In this document: positions 1 through 13,089 of the stretch, piece by piece
How the letters are laid out: the number at the start of each line of letters is the position of its first letter
Numbering within the stretch: the stretch's first letter is position 1
From: Pithys albifrons albifrons
Lineage: Eukaryota; Chordata; Aves; Passeriformes; Thamnophilidae
Assembly (NCBI RefSeq): GCF_047495875.1
Contig: NC_092460.1
Span: forward strand, 36,680,054-36,744,053
Direction of reading: 5' to 3'
DNA: 64,000 nt
Made by a program: the position numbers and the translations under genes
Notes under the pieces: generated by a model
The model's input: only the letters and a program-made list of their open reading frames with translations
Told to the model about the DNA's origin: nothing
Database searches by the model: none

Positions 1-1425
1 CTAAGGAACATTTGTATGTGTATCTCGAGTACAGCTGAGGCACAAACTTGACTCCTCTAAAGTGGGTTAGTTATTTGGAACACAGATGTTCAACTCTTAA
101 AATTGGTCCTTTAACAAGTGTCTGAAGTTATTAGTGTTTGGTACAAATGCAAGGCTTTAGTAGGAGAGAGAGTTTGGAAACTGTTTCCCAACTGCTGGTA
201 GTAAGATTGTATGTAATGGTATGTGACTGTTGTATTTGGACAAGAGGAAAAGTATTTAAGCACATACCAGTATAAACAAACTTTGCCTTAAGTACAGAGC
301 CGTATTGTAATACCTGCACCCAGGGCCTGCTTTCTATTAGCACATTCTGAATCCTCCCTGTGTATCATCCTAGAGATCTTTTATCTTAAAACACTGTTCA
401 AATTAAGTGCATATCACAGCAGGTGGTTACTCTGCCAACTTAAACCAAGTTGCTGAGCATAGGCAAGCCTGATTTCTACATTAGCCAGCCCTGTTGTGAT
501 TTAGACATGCAACAAAACAAGTAAAAAAAAAAGGGTAATTCCTGAAATGTTCTTAAGCTGATTGCAAAACCAGTATGCAAGCAGCCTGGGAAAATGATTA
601 CTATAATGTTCCACTGTTTCTCCCTGGGATTCTGGTTTAAATTTCCTTCTGCCACATGTCCTTGCAGTCCATATCTTGAAGTAGAAGACCAGTGGCACAA
701 ACAGAATTTGATGCATTTGGATGTTGTTTTAGACAGAACAATTTTTTGTTGGATGTAGATCATGAGACATTCCTGATGGGTTACAGTTTGATGAGCAGTC
801 TTAGTAGTGGCTAATGTTGATGTTGTTGACACATCAATATATTTTAAGTTTGGTGTCCCATTACAACTTGAAAAATCTGTAGCTGATTAAATCAGAAAAA
901 CTTGCTTTACAGACTAGAGGTGGCAAATGCAATTCATGGCAGTGGTCCTATAGGTAAAGTTTCTAAAATCATGTGTTTTCTATGAAGATGCAGCAGAAAA
1001 AATGAAAAGAAAAATTTCTGCAAAAGTTTTGAGAATATATATGTTAAATTATGATTGCCTTTACAGTTCTGAGGTTTATAGTACAAAAGACTGCACTCCA
1101 CCATGGAGTGGTTTGGGTTTGGTTTTTTTGTGTTTTTTTTTTTTTTGTTAACTAATGGTTCAATTCATAGAAGAATCTGAATCCTTATAAGCATTTCAGA
1201 GAAAGTTTGGGTTTTTGGAGGCCCACGGTGGTCTTACGTTACTTTATATGGCAATATCCAGAAAGGTTCCTCCTGTCTACAGAATTATGACTCTCCCTCT
1301 TTGCACTCTTCTGTTGTGTATCTCTGATTTTTCCATCTGTCTTTTCAACATACCTGCTTAAAAAGTATGTGTCTGATTCATCTGATTTTAATTCATTTCA
1401 AACAACAATTTTCTTTCCATTCCAG
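1..1425 (+). other. SLC15A5: SLC15A5 intron (3' part) upstream of the first visible exon
   Basis: No coding exon was found here. The stretch ends in a pyrimidine-rich tract and a TTCCAG acceptor at 1420-1425. It includes a G/T-only run with a long T tract around 1108-1147. The exon(s) encoding the N-terminal ~120 residues, including the ExxER proton-coupling motif region of POT transporters, must lie upstream of the window. This is inferred from the phase-1 entry into the next exon and from the family length. Confidence 0.7.
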
Positions 1426-1648
1426 GCACAGCACTATTACCAGTTGTGTCATTCCCCTTTGAAGACATTTACATCGACAGACGACATATTTTGAACACAC
1501 TAACCAAAAGGGAGCAGAAAATTGTCTTCTACTTTGCACTACTCACAGCTAGCCTGGGAATAGGAGGCATAAGAGCTATAGTTTGTCCACTAAGTGCATA
1601 CAGCCTTGAGGACTGTGGACCAAAGGAACTTCTTTCATTTTTCAACTG
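1426..1648 (+). CDS. SLC15A5: SLC15A5 coding exon A (residues 1-75 of the visible part)
   Basis: This exon encodes part of an orphan solute carrier of the proton-coupled oligopeptide transporter family, expected to be a 12-helix membrane protein. It starts in phase 1 after TTCCAG, reading (G)TALLPVVSFPFEDIYID. It then encodes a membrane helix followed by GIGGIRAIVCPLSAYSLE, which corresponds to the conserved GxGGI..P segment of SLC15 proteins. It ends at SFFNW, the start of the PTR2 signature, with the Trp codon split after TG (phase 2). The donor used is GTTGGT at 1649, because only this donor joins in frame to the next exon. A second donor-like GTAATG lies 4 bases downstream. Identity rests on recalled similarity to human SLC15A5 and on all eight exons aligning in order. 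The substrate is not known. Confidence 0.92.
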
Positions 1649-4600
1649 GTTGGTAATGTAATGTTGGCTAAATATCTGTTGGGAATGATAGAGCATTGCC
1701 TTGAAATTCACTGGTGACCTACAAGATAGATTTTATGGATAGTGGGTTTCATGCTTTGTTTTTAACTTGAAAACTTTTAGATTTTGGAAGAGTTTGAGTG
1801 TTTCAGTTAAAACTTTTCATAACTTCTTTCTTTTGCTACTAGATGATAGTCTATTTTGGCCTCTTACATAAATATGTGGTCAGAATATTCAGGATTAAAT
1901 GATTTGCCCAAATACTGAAAGACTTAATAGTTTAGTTGGAACAATACATTCCATTTGGTTTTCTGCCTTTAATGTGGCTATCCCTGTAGGATGTTTTGCT
2001 GTTGCTGCCTAACTAACAGTGGCAAAATTCAATTATATGTTCCAATTTATATCAGACTAGATTGTTAGCCATGAGAGGCAGCAGTAGAGCCTGCTGGCTT
2101 GCTGAAAGTAGGGGTTGCTGGTAGTCTGTAATTGCTAAGCTCAGTGCTAGGGAGCTGCTGTGTTGTTTCAGCTCTGTCGCTGGGAAGTTCTGGCATCAGG
2201 TAAACCCCTTGGCATTTGTCGTTTGGTTTTAATATTAATTCTTTAAGAAAAATTGCTCTTAATGGTGGTGTTTGTTTATTTTCACATTAACTATTTCTTT
2301 GTCAGTGGATCAGGGAGGTAATTTTTGGCGATTTGTTTGCCTTTCTTTACTACTTGTGTAGCCCTATACAGAGTCCTATACTTTCTGGTTCAATTGTCTA
2401 GTGAGAAAGTTGCAGTGGGAACCTCCATCTCCCCACTTTAAGGCAGGGTAAAAAAAAAGCCCTAAACTGCCACCTTTCCTCTACTTTACATGCATGGTTA
2501 TTAAAATAAAAACTGAGCACATTTCCATATTAACAATGCAATGCTGAAGAATCAATGAAGATCTCAGTGAATCAGATCTCTCTTCCTTTGGGAATGGCTT
2601 TTCTGGCTATTCTTTTTTCCTCCAATTATGTTAGTATCAAAGAGTTTTGAATTAAATCCAAACTTCAGTGAATAAGGTAGCTTTACCAAAGATGGATGAG
2701 ACCGTTTAGTTCCTTAGAGCAGATTCTCCCTCCTTGACCTGCCCATAGGAGAGAAGAGAAAAAAAAATCCTTCCTTTTTACTCTATTCTGAGTTTTAATC
2801 CTTAATTAGCAACATCATTTTGATTAAATAAGACTCTGGGGGATTAAAACTGGAGAGCAATCAGTTGTTCTGAAGAATAGCTCTGGAGAATTTATTGTAC
2901 TGTGGTCTTAGCTATTCAGAATTGTGTTTAATCAAAGTGACATTTTTCAGTGTTGATTACAAAGGAGATATAATGTGAACAAAAAGTTCCTTGGGGGAAT
3001 CTAAGCGGGCCAGTTCTTGGAACTTTGGAAATATCAAGAAAGGAACATGTGCAATTAAAAAAAAATTTAATAATTTTTGCAGGGGCATGCAAGGAGAGGC
3101 TGTTGGAGTGCAATATTAAGTTTTTAAAAATGGGGGTTTCATTCTTAATCTCATTAATTGTCTCAGAATATCATCACTTTTTCTCGGTAGGCTTTTTTCT
3201 CTTGGTAGGTGGTTTGCCAGTCTAGGACCTGGTTCTAACCCCTAGTATGTACCATGGCTCTGACTTTCTAAATAAACAGAATATACCAATGCTAAGTGAA
3301 GAAAGGACCTGGCCTAAATTTCCCTAAAGCCTTCTGCATTTCTAAGGTCAAGGTTATGGACTAGTAATATTTTTGCAGCAGAAGAAATACGTTCTCTCTA
3401 TGGGAGCAGAGAATGACAGCAAAGAGTACAATCTAGACTCGGGGTGAGAGTTAGCAAAGTTGTATTTTGTCATACAGATCTGCTGTAAAAACAAATGCAG
3501 AGAACGTGACCCAGTAGTATTTTCCACCTTCTGTCTTTCTTTTTCATTCCATATATTGCAGATCAGTTTCAGACATTATCCTGAACACACTTTAGTTTGA
3601 CTTCTTAAAATGTTGTTCTACCCCTCTGGGATTTTTTCCTCCATCTTATTTTTGCAAAGAATTGTGTAATGATTCTGAAAAATTGACCTCCTCGTAAAAA
3701 GCTGTAGTACAGAAAAATATAGCTTGGATTCTGGTCTATACGTGGGATATCTGGGCCTGAGTTTGAATGAATTAAAAATTAATTTGTGAGAGTTATGCAG
3801 GCCCAAAAAATAAAAGCAAATAATATTTCAGGTGATGAGAAATTTACTGAGTCTTCAGAATTAATCTGAGTGGTTCATTTTAAAATATTTTCATGTATTT
3901 CTCATGATCTCAGCTTGTTTCATTCAGCCATTTCATCTCAATTGTTACATTAAGTAAAAACATTTTTAATCCTGTATAAACATAAACAATACTTTTCAAT
4001 AAGAGTCACCTGGATGCTGCTACTTTAAAGTTATTACAATGAATACACTTCTGTAAAGTGTTATAACAAGATTGTTAGGTTTATGTGGCTTGTCACAATA
4101 ACATTTAGGTTTGTGTCTGGACTCCATTATTGACATGAACCTCCCAGCTGGCATTTGGCTCTCATGTGAGGAGACCTCAGAATGCTAAAGCTCCAGGAAG
4201 GAGCTGTTCCCTACAGAGCTGGACATCAAATTTAGTTTGATGTATCTAACTAAACCCACTATGTCCTAGTGGGATCTCTGAGACACTTTATGTAATGCAG
4301 GCCCAAATATTGCAGTATTGGATAGCTGTGATACAAGAACTAGCCAGATGTGTGTTCTGTTTGTGTAGGTTCCATCTGCTGCTGTCTGTATTATATGAGC
4401 ACATCCCAAAATTCTGGTATGTGTGTTGAGGTTAGTTTGTTGTTTGGGCCGTAGGGATTGCTAAACACACTGGGTTGGTTTTTTTTTTTTGTTTCTCATT
4501 TCTGTGAGGGGACAGGAACTTTGTGCTTCAGTCTTACAGTGGTAAAGGACAAAAGTGCTCTCCTGTACTCAAGGGTTTTCTTTGGACGCTTCTACTTCCA

Positions 4601-6238
4601 GTCAAACAATTTTAGAGTCATGAGGAGTGTGAGGACTTCCGGTAGCTCAGGCCCACTTCTTCAGAAAGTTTGAAAAACAGCCACTGAAACTTATAACTTT
4701 AAAAATGTCAGTTAGGAATTGATTCAAGATGTCTGTACAAGTTCTAACTGAACCAGTTGTGTAACTATCTTTTTAAAGCTTTAGTTGAACAGGAGTCAAC
4801 ATGGTTATGTAAAAAATGACTCCATATCATCATCATAGAGTAATATAATTCCAAAGTGCTTTTTCTTAAATCATTGAGAAGATAATTCTAGATGAATTAG
4901 GAAACATAAAGACTCAAGTTCAAATAGCATGTATGAGGCAGAAGCAGTGCTGAATCAGAAACCAAGCTTTGCTTCCTCAAGCAATATGTAATAAGCTGTA
5001 TGATTATGTATCTGTCTATATTTCACCTTTAAGTGAAACCATTTTGCTAAGGTTCCAGGAAAGGTAAAGGAATTTCTTCCTGCAGTTGCTTACAAACTGT
5101 AATCTTTGCTATATGGAGGCAGTGCTACTCCACTATTGATCCCTTTTCTTTGTTTAAAATGAAGTTGTCATCTTGTGGTGGGTTGACCCTGGATGGATGC
5201 CAGGTGCCCACTAATGCTGCTCTATTGCTCCCCTCCTCTAGCTGGGCAGGGGAGAGAAAATAAAATGCTGATGAGCTCAGCCTTGGCCAGTGGCATGTCC
5301 ATCTTGGAACTGTCTGGCATTGGCTCTGTTGGACATAGGGAAATCTTCTGATAGCCTCTCTCAGAAGCCAGCCTGGTTGTCTGCCTGCTTGCCACACAAG
5401 AACAATACACATCTTCATGGATAACTTGGAATTTGAATGTTCAGTCAAAGTTAAAATTCTGAAATTAAAATTTCAAAGGTTAAGTCTTCAAGCTAAAGTT
5501 AAGTTTAAAGTAAAAATTGCTGAATGACTGAATTTTTTTTGCTACCCTCCTAATTCCTTAAAGAATTTTATTGTGCTATTTTCAGGGGTTCTGAACTGCA
5601 GTAGGCCTATCACTAGTTGTATGCCATCTGCTTCCAAAAGTGTGTGATTTTTTTTTAATATGTTCTGTGGTTAGGAGAGGTTCAGCACTTGCTTGGGAAG
5701 CACCTTTACTGCCAAAGACAGTCTCATAGAAAACTGTAATGGGGAACCTCCTTAAGATATTTTCAGAAGCCAACAGAAGCTCAAGCTGAGCCTTGAAACT
5801 AATGACTGATAAATCAAATTTTAATATTTCTTAACATTTAATATTTTTTTAACCAAAGGGTGATGGCATTAAGACATTTCTCTCTTAGCTTAAAGCATAT
5901 GATTTGATGATATTTCATACACGAAACTTATGCTACCAGATATTCAATGTGTAAATGTTAAATGTTGATGTATTTAATTAGTGTCACCCACAAGAATATT
6001 TGCAGTACTAGACTGATAATTTGTTCAGCTCTACTGCCTTACTGTAATCATATGCCTCTTGGAGCTGAGACATTCAAGTGAAATTCTGTTTTAATTGCTG
6101 TGTCAGTATGTCCCTGGTACTGATGTTGTCCATGCTTACTACACTTAACCATGCCTTCAATTTGATGTTTTAATCTTCTGTAAAGGCCTTATATTATTCA
6201 GCCTCTCTACTCTTCTCTCTCTTGTGTCTGTGTACTAG
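1649..6238 (+). other. SLC15A5: SLC15A5 intron between exons A and B
   Basis: AT-rich non-coding DNA of about 4.6 kb, with no ORF that looks coding. It contains an LTR relic at 5172-5415, listed separately. The 3' end is CTCTCTCTTGTGTCTGTGTACTAG, a normal acceptor. I see nothing else I can name. Confidence 0.8.
5172..5415 (+). mobile_element. Endogenous retrovirus LTR relic, passerine-type
   Basis: The stretch begins TTGTGGTGGGTTGACCCTGG and continues through a caggtgcccact segment. A gctgggcaggggagagaaaat segment follows, then a tail resembling the catgcaaacccaatacac end. This is the pattern I know from a very common songbird LTR family. It is diverged and appears to be a solo fragment, since I see no internal retroviral genes nearby. 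Orientation is taken from the recalled consensus. The exact family name and boundaries need a repeat-library search. Confidence 0.6.
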
Positions 6239-6408
6239 GTTTTATTGGCTGGTTAACTTAAATTCAGCAGTTGTCTTTGTCAGCATTTCTTACATCCAGC
6301 AGTCTGTGGCCCGGAACCTTGGTTTCCTTATCCCATTTGTGTCTGGGCTTATGGCTATGATCACAATTCACATGGTGCGAGGTGAAATGATTTACAAACC
6401 CAAAACAG
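6239..6408 (+). CDS. SLC15A5: SLC15A5 coding exon B (residues 75-132)
   Basis: The exon opens with G completing the Trp codon, giving FFNW|FYWLVNLNSAVVFV across the junction. This is the POT/PTR2 signature helix. The usual Gly after N-L in this signature is Asn here; as I recall human SLC15A5 also has Asn, so it is a feature of this subfamily. A second hydrophobic helix follows (LGFLIPFVSGLMAMITIHMV), then the basic loop RGEMIYKPKT. The acceptor is TACTAG and the donor is GTAAGAGG at 6409, leaving phase 1. The reading frame is open throughout. Confidence 0.94.
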
Positions 6409-9400
6409 GTAAGAGGTAACTTAGGAAATATCTCAGAATTATTCAACTTGCATATCTAAATGAGTTCTTCCGTAACACTCCTTTGTTGGATTGGAGGTTC
6501 TTGAGGTTTAGGTCTACAACATCTTTTTGTAAAGTGAAAAATATCTATTATCTGTAAAAATAGACCTGGAGATTCTGGTTGAGCTTTAATAGTGGGGAGC
6601 AGTCTGTGGTAAACTTATGTATGTGTTCTGGCATGTCAAGGCACGTGTCGAAGAATTTGCCTGTGCAGGAAGAAATGTTGTATCCATGCTGCTGGTGGAA
6701 TTGATTTTGTCATGTTTGGTTCAGCCTGTGCCCAAGTGTGTTTTGGTCAGGTGAAGCAGAGTTGGTTCCTATGCTAAATGTGTTCTGTTGCTGCTCCTGA
6801 CCTCTCAGCTGGGCAATCAAACAGTGTGGTTAGTCAGCTAAACAGGAAGATGTAGTAGTAGCAAAGTAATTTTATAATGTCCATCTTGAAGAACTTCTAG
6901 TACTTATTGTTATTTCAACATGCTTGCTTATACAACTTCAAGGATTTTACTCATTTGAAAGTAATTAGAAATATTGAATAGTTTTAAATGGTTCTTGTAC
7001 AAACTGTGCACATATTTTAATACAGAAGAAGTTCTTACACTTCTGTGGCCTCACCAGTTGATACCTGAGCTCTACAAAATCCATTGATAGACACTGTCCC
7101 TCTCAATTGATCAAGCCCAGAAACATAAGAGGAGCCCAGGTAACTTGAGAAAGGCTGTAAATGGCTACACTTTCTTGTTCTTCTTCCAGAAGAAGCCAGA
7201 AAATGAAAGCAAGTTATTACTTCAGTGTTTTTGTTAAGTATAATCTAAAATATATTAGCAGTGAGAGAATGAATGCATAAAGTGTTTGGGAATATCATAG
7301 TGAGGACAACACTAGAGAGGTTTATTCTAAACAAATTGAGCTAAAGAAATGCATTCCCAAACCCTTGTGATAATATGCAGCTGAAGTAAGCAATAACTAC
7401 CACCAAATTAGCTAGCTTGTTAGGGAGAGACTGAGGCTCACTACAGTTTTACAACCTGAGAGGGTAAAAACATTTAGTGCAGTCCTAAACTGAGCAATTT
7501 AATATGGACTAAATCTGTAATTTATCATTTAATTAGGCCGTGGTAGATGAACCCTAGGTGCAAAGGGTGGGGCCAGTTTCATACATGCTGTGCCTCACCT
7601 GGAAAAAAAAAAAAACAAAAAAAATCCATTGTGCAGGCTCAAAGGACACACCCACATGGGTAGAGCCCTTCCCCAATCTTCATTTGTGAAGCCTAGCCAT
7701 GAAGGGTGAAGTTTAATTCTACAAAGAGAAATAACATAAATTGCTGTTGTTTGAATGATCATATATCTTCCAAGTTTTTGCAGAATGACAATCTCTACAC
7801 TAATATCTGCAAAATTTTTTATCTCCATACTCAAAATAAAAGATTTGTATTGTCCAGTGAGGTGATGAAATTGGAAACTTTTTATAACTGTAATCCAAAT
7901 CTATAAGTGACCTTAAATGATTTTTATATTTGCTGCTGTTTTTATCTTAAGGTAATTCTTCAAATGGATCCTGCATTCAGTTATGTTTAGCTATCAAGCA
8001 TGGACTTTGTTTGCATTTCTTCCCACTGATATAATTTTGAGGACTGGTAGGTGAACAGAGATGAGGAAAAAAAATCTGTCTACCATCTAGGGTGCAATGT
8101 GGGCTTTTTATTGAATTGAAGTTGCACAGATATACATAATTAGATTAAGGTGAAAGTAAGAGTATAAGATTGAAGGGCTGAAGTATAAAGGAGAAGGTAA
8201 ATAATTTTCTGAAAGTTGCAATTTAATATCTATACAGGTGGAAAACTTTAAAATAAAAGCATGGACTGTATGATGTTTAGCTACACAATGTGCACAATGT
8301 ACAATATACACTATGAGATAAATATTTATGCTTTTAAACATGTATCCTACAAGCCGATCAGATTTTTGATCTGCAGAATTCACCACTATGGAGTTCTGTG
8401 GGATTTACTTATTTTCTGATAAAGAAGGGATGACATCCTTATTTTGACTATATCATTGACAAAATCCTAATGATAATAATTACATTTATGTACCATTGAA
8501 GTTGCTTTTTGAACTACAACTTCAAGCAGCTTTATCTTCCTCGTTTACTAGCTCTTACAGTCTGCTGGAATTTCATGCAGAGAAACACAGCTAAATAATG
8601 TATTTGTCTGTTTTGTCTCATACAAAATAATGTTTCTGAGATAGTTGACTGAAAATAGGCTAAGGGGGGCCCCAGGTGATCCATTTGGAAAGGCAGGGAA
8701 ATGTCAGATTTTCTTGTCTATGTTAGTCTCTTTTTTTTAGTGAGAGCAAGAAAGAAAAGTCTGCCCAGCACTTTTCATTCCAAAGAACAGGAGATGGCCA
8801 CAATCACCTTCAAGACTAGGTCAGATGAACCAGGACACAGCCTTGCTTCTTTGTTGAACTGTTTGCTGGTCTTGTCGTGGGTTATTCTTTACATGTACTC
8901 ATTTCAAACCTGACTGGACTCAAACTCTGGTGGAGCAGTAACACCACCTTATTGCTTTTTATTTCTTTTTTTTTTGTGAATGTCTACACTCTAGTGTAGG
9001 GCAAAGCAAAATATTATCATTTCTCTGACCTAAAACCTTTAATTGCAAGCTCTGTCAATGAACTGAGCTGATATAAAGTTTTCTATTATCTTTTATTTGC
9101 TTCTGGAACTAACTCTGCTTTGAGAAGAGCCCAAAGTCCCACTTGTTTTCTGATTTGCTTCTTAGTCAAGTAACTCTGATGTCTGCAGATTTTTTTCTTG
9201 TTATCTTCAGATTATGTCTTAAAATAGTCCAAGATCTTAAACATGGTTTACAGTGAGTGATAAGAATAGTGGCCTAGTACAGTCATACAGAACAATAAAA
9301 GTGGTACCAACTCTCTGTGTTTGCAGGCTTTGATGCGCTATTTCAGTTCTTATTCCATAGTCGCTACAGTCTACAAGTTAATACTAAACAGCCAGGGAGT

Positions 9401-10341
9401 TTTACATATTAATTCATCTAATAAGATGCCTTTAGTTCTCTAGAGCAAGTGCTTCCAGTAGGTGTCAATGGATATTTCTAGAAAATAATTTCTGTATCAG
9501 AGATAGCAAGGAGACATTTTCTCTCTGCAATTTTAGTTCGCCATAACTTTTGGAAAGTATTTAGTTATAGATACCCAACTTATTGTAGTGCTGCAGCACT
9601 CAGAAAAGTAGAGAAGTGCCATAACCCTTATTTGCATGTATGGCAACTTGCCAAAGGTAAATTAATCTGCACTCCCAAGCCTGAAGCTAACATGTTTGTC
9701 CTCATTTTACTTCTATTTCCTCTGAGTATGACAAACAAGATAGCAATTCTGAAAGCCAGTAACCAAGTGAGCAAGTTTTTAATATGCCAAGTACTGAATT
9801 GGAAGCTTCTCTTCTGTCCCAGCATGCTACATGGAAGTCCTGAGATAATATTTCTGGCTTTGAAAGTCATCCGTGAGAATTCTCTTATTTCATCAACTGT
9901 TCTTTGAAATACTTTTCCTTCTCAATTCACTACTGCCCTCTCAATGCTGCTGGACTTCAGCAGATATGCAATATTACATTACTGTCTTGAAATGAAAACT
10001 AATAACATTCAATAAATTGAAAGAAAAAACAAAGGAAATTAATGCTTTGCTTGCTCAATGAGTAACAAATTGTGGTGTGCTAGATAACTGGTAGCAAAAG
10101 GCACTCTTCTCTGTGGATGTTTGACAGGATTGCTTTTGTAACAATTAGTTTGTGAACCAACTGGGTCCAAAAAAGAATGTTTTGAAACAAATCCAGACTC
10201 ATACTACCTATCTCCTCTCTAAAAAAACATAAAGGTGAATATATCAGGTTGTATTTTCCTCCAGATGTGTTTTGTCTTGTCTTGTTTCTTTTGGCAGCAG
10301 ATAAAACCATACCAACATCTATTGTCTCTGATTGTTTGCAG
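6409..10341 (+). other. SLC15A5: SLC15A5 intron between exons B and C
   Basis: Non-coding, AT-rich, about 3.9 kb. It holds an A-rich run at about 7602-7624 and scattered T tracts. No recognisable repeat family or coding exon was seen. It ends with a T-rich tract and TTTGCAG. Confidence 0.78.
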
Positions 10342-10562
10342 ACAGTTCCCTGCTGACGACCTTTGGTGTAATTACTAGTGCACTGAAAACGTGCTGTGTG
10401 CGATATCGCTACTTCAGCGAAGGTGTGACAAACTGGCTGGATCATGCCAAGGAAAACCATGGTGGTCAGTACAGTGAGATTCAGGTGGAAAGCACAAAGT
10501 CACTTGCCAGGCTCTTCCCATTGTTCACTTTCCAAATTCTCTACAGAACATGCATTATGCAG
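10342..10562 (+). CDS. SLC15A5: SLC15A5 coding exon C (residues 132-205)
   Basis: This exon encodes the central region between the two six-helix halves. It opens DSSLLTTFGVITSALKTC and continues through a hydrophilic loop with a WLDHAKENHGG stretch. A membrane segment follows (ARLFPLFTFQILYRTCIMQ), which is where the C-terminal half of POT transporters begins. The acceptor is TTTGCAG at 10335-10341 and the first two bases complete an Asp codon. It ends exactly on a codon boundary (phase 0) before the donor GTGGGTAC. The LDHAKE and YRTCIMQ segments match my memory of SLC15A5 rather than the dipeptide (SLC15A1/A2) or histidine (SLC15A3/A4) transporters. Confidence 0.94.
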
Positions 10563-13089
10563 GTGGGTACACAACTTTAAGCAAAAGTCTTGAAATAGGC
10601 TGTGACATGTGTTTGCTGCGATTTCTCTAGGCGTGTTTTTCCTAAGTCTTGCTTTATTAGCTGACCAACCTCGCAGAATAGTTTTAATTACCTAAGAATT
10701 ACCTTCTTATAACCTCTAGTCTTATCAAATAATGAAAATTTACTTGATCAAGACTCATTAAGGAGCTTGTATGACTGCTTGTTATTCCATTTTATGAACC
10801 TCTACTGATTGAAATATCTTGTGCTAGAGTCCTGTGCTCTCATGCTGCCATGTTGCAGTTATGAACACAGACTCATGCTTGGTATTATTTTTGAAAAATG
10901 TAATTTTCCCACTTTTTCAATGTTCACTCACTTTTGGGAAGAGGCAGAGTATTTTATTTTCTGGTTTGGTTGCATATTTCTTCTACTGTTTTGACAGGAT
11001 TATGTGGCTGTTGTAGCTACAGTGGAAGTGGGTGGTTTTCCATTTGTGGAAAGAAGCAATCCTTTCACAGCCCCTTGGTCAGGCTATGTGGTTCTTTTCA
11101 CTTCTGTGTGTGTGTATGTTATATAAATGTAAATGTGTCAAGAAGCTACTTAAGCTGACATGATTCCTTCAGATTCATTTCTGTCTGGATGATCCTGGCT
11201 AAGCAGGAGTTTGAGGTAGCTTACCCTTTGGCAATTGGAATAACAAGTTTATGAGCTGGCTCAGAAATTCACTTTAACTTATTGCTGTTAAAATGCTGCG
11301 TAAGGAAATGCTTACAAATATGTAGCATTTACTGCTTTACTGACACTTGCTCTTGCCATCATCCTGCATTCCCATCCATCTACCTCATCCTTTCTCCTCT
11401 TCCCTCCCCACTCACTACAAAGTCTCAAAAAATCCCAAGCAAACAAAACCAAAAAACCCCAACAAAACCCCAACCAAACAAAAGAACCCTACCAAAACAA
11501 CAAACACACATGTATGACAGAAGTTATGCATTAGTGACCAGATGAAAATTAACCAGTTATCATTAATCACGTTTATAATAATTAGGTATTTATCTAGAAA
11601 ATATAGAAGTATTTCCACTGCTGAAAGAATCTACTTACTCCTTTATCAGAATTTCCTATAAATTTAAGTCTTTTTCTCAGACTAAGTGATAGATCGGTAT
11701 CTTTTTTGTTAAGATTAATAGCATTTTCTTCATATTATTAACAGCTTTCAGTGCCTGTGATTCATGTTGATGATATTTTAATTTCTATTAAGCAGTCAGT
11801 TCTTACTAGCAATAGACATTGGAAAAAAAGAAACCAACAACATTTGGCTCAGTTCTAAACTTGTATAGTTCTGTTACTATTTATTCTCCCTTTTACAATT
11901 TATATCTTCTTTTGGAGGTGGAATGTAGGTGTTTTCATATTTTTATTAAGATCTAGCATTTAAATAATTCTTTAGCACTGAATTGACTCCTGGTGAGTAG
12001 GGTTAACTATAACCATTGATGAGAAACCCTACATGAGCTCAGTTACTAACTATACATTCATTTTCAGACAGCTATAAAGCAGTAATAGTCTACCTGGGTT
12101 TGAAATTACCAGTCATATTGAAGAGCTGTGCAGAATGCTGCAGGAATCCAGAAGTCCCTAAAAACACAGAGTAAAGAAACCAGTTCTATATCAATCTCTG
12201 TCACGACAGTACTCTGTGAGTTGCTCAAGCTGGAGTTTCCCTTAATAGAGTGGATTATGGGTTCCTGCTGCACATGAAATTGAAAAAACCTCAATCAAAA
12301 ACACTGAAAAATCTGCTGGTAGAAGCCATTGGGATTTTTATTTTTTTAATAAACGCAACAGATCTTCTGTAGAGCCTCACAAAAGCAGAAGGAATTATTT
12401 GCTTTTGTAGTGAAGGAGTCTTACAAATCTACTTAATTGCTCATACCTTGATGACTGCCATTGGTTGGTTTCTCATTCCCTTCTTTTTGGTTTCGGTTTT
12501 CAATTCCCAGGATTAAAAGGAAGTCCTCTATATATCTACTATGGCTGTCAGTTGCATTAAAGTGTTTCTAATGCTGTGGCCAAATTTTCATTCCCCGTAG
12601 CTTTTAAAACAAGTTGCTGGCAAGAGTGTCATAAGAAAAACTCCCACCTTGAGCAAACAATCAGAAGTTCAAAATCACTATGCCTTGCTATTCCAGGATT
12701 AAATCCCTCTGCATCTTGCTATTTTAAGATTCTGTTCTGCTAAACACTGCCTGGGTAAAGTGACTTAAATGATTAGGCAGAACCATTTAGTATATTGGTG
12801 AATAGCTTTAACCAGGGGTGATCAAATAAATTCAGCAACTGTTGCTTAGAATTGTTAAACTCAGAAGAAAATGTCGTAGAAGGAAAATGTTTCATTCTGG
12901 CAGAGAACAATATTGCCACTTCCTGAAAAGCTTTCTTCATGAATGGTCATTCCTTTTGGCCTGCAGCTATTTGGTTTAATGTAACAACTTCGGAAGGAAA
13001 AGTCAGAGACATCTCCAAATATAGTAAAAATCTTATCCATGAAAGATAACTGGTATACTAATGGAGTGGAATTTTACCCTTCAATACAG
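10563..13089 (+). other. SLC15A5: SLC15A5 intron between exons C and D
   Basis: Non-coding, about 2.5 kb. It has a short TG repeat near 11105-11115 and an A/C-only stretch at about 11420-11510 (see the repeat entry). No exon or recognisable transposon was seen. The acceptor is CAATACAG at 13082-13089. Confidence 0.78.
11420..11510. repeat. A/C-only low-complexity stretch
   Basis: Almost pure A and C on the + strand, in CAAAACC/CAAACAAA-like units with no strict period. It is the strand complement of the G/T-only stretches near 25.8, 36.6 and 38.5 kb, which suggests the same kind of simple repeat inserted or grown in the opposite orientation. Confidence 0.75.

Noticed and set aside
1653..1658. 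GTAATG as the main donor of exon A
   Set aside because: It is a plausible donor sequence, but using it inserts 4 bases and produces a stop in exon B after five more codons. The donor at 1649 restores the conserved FFNWFYW helix.
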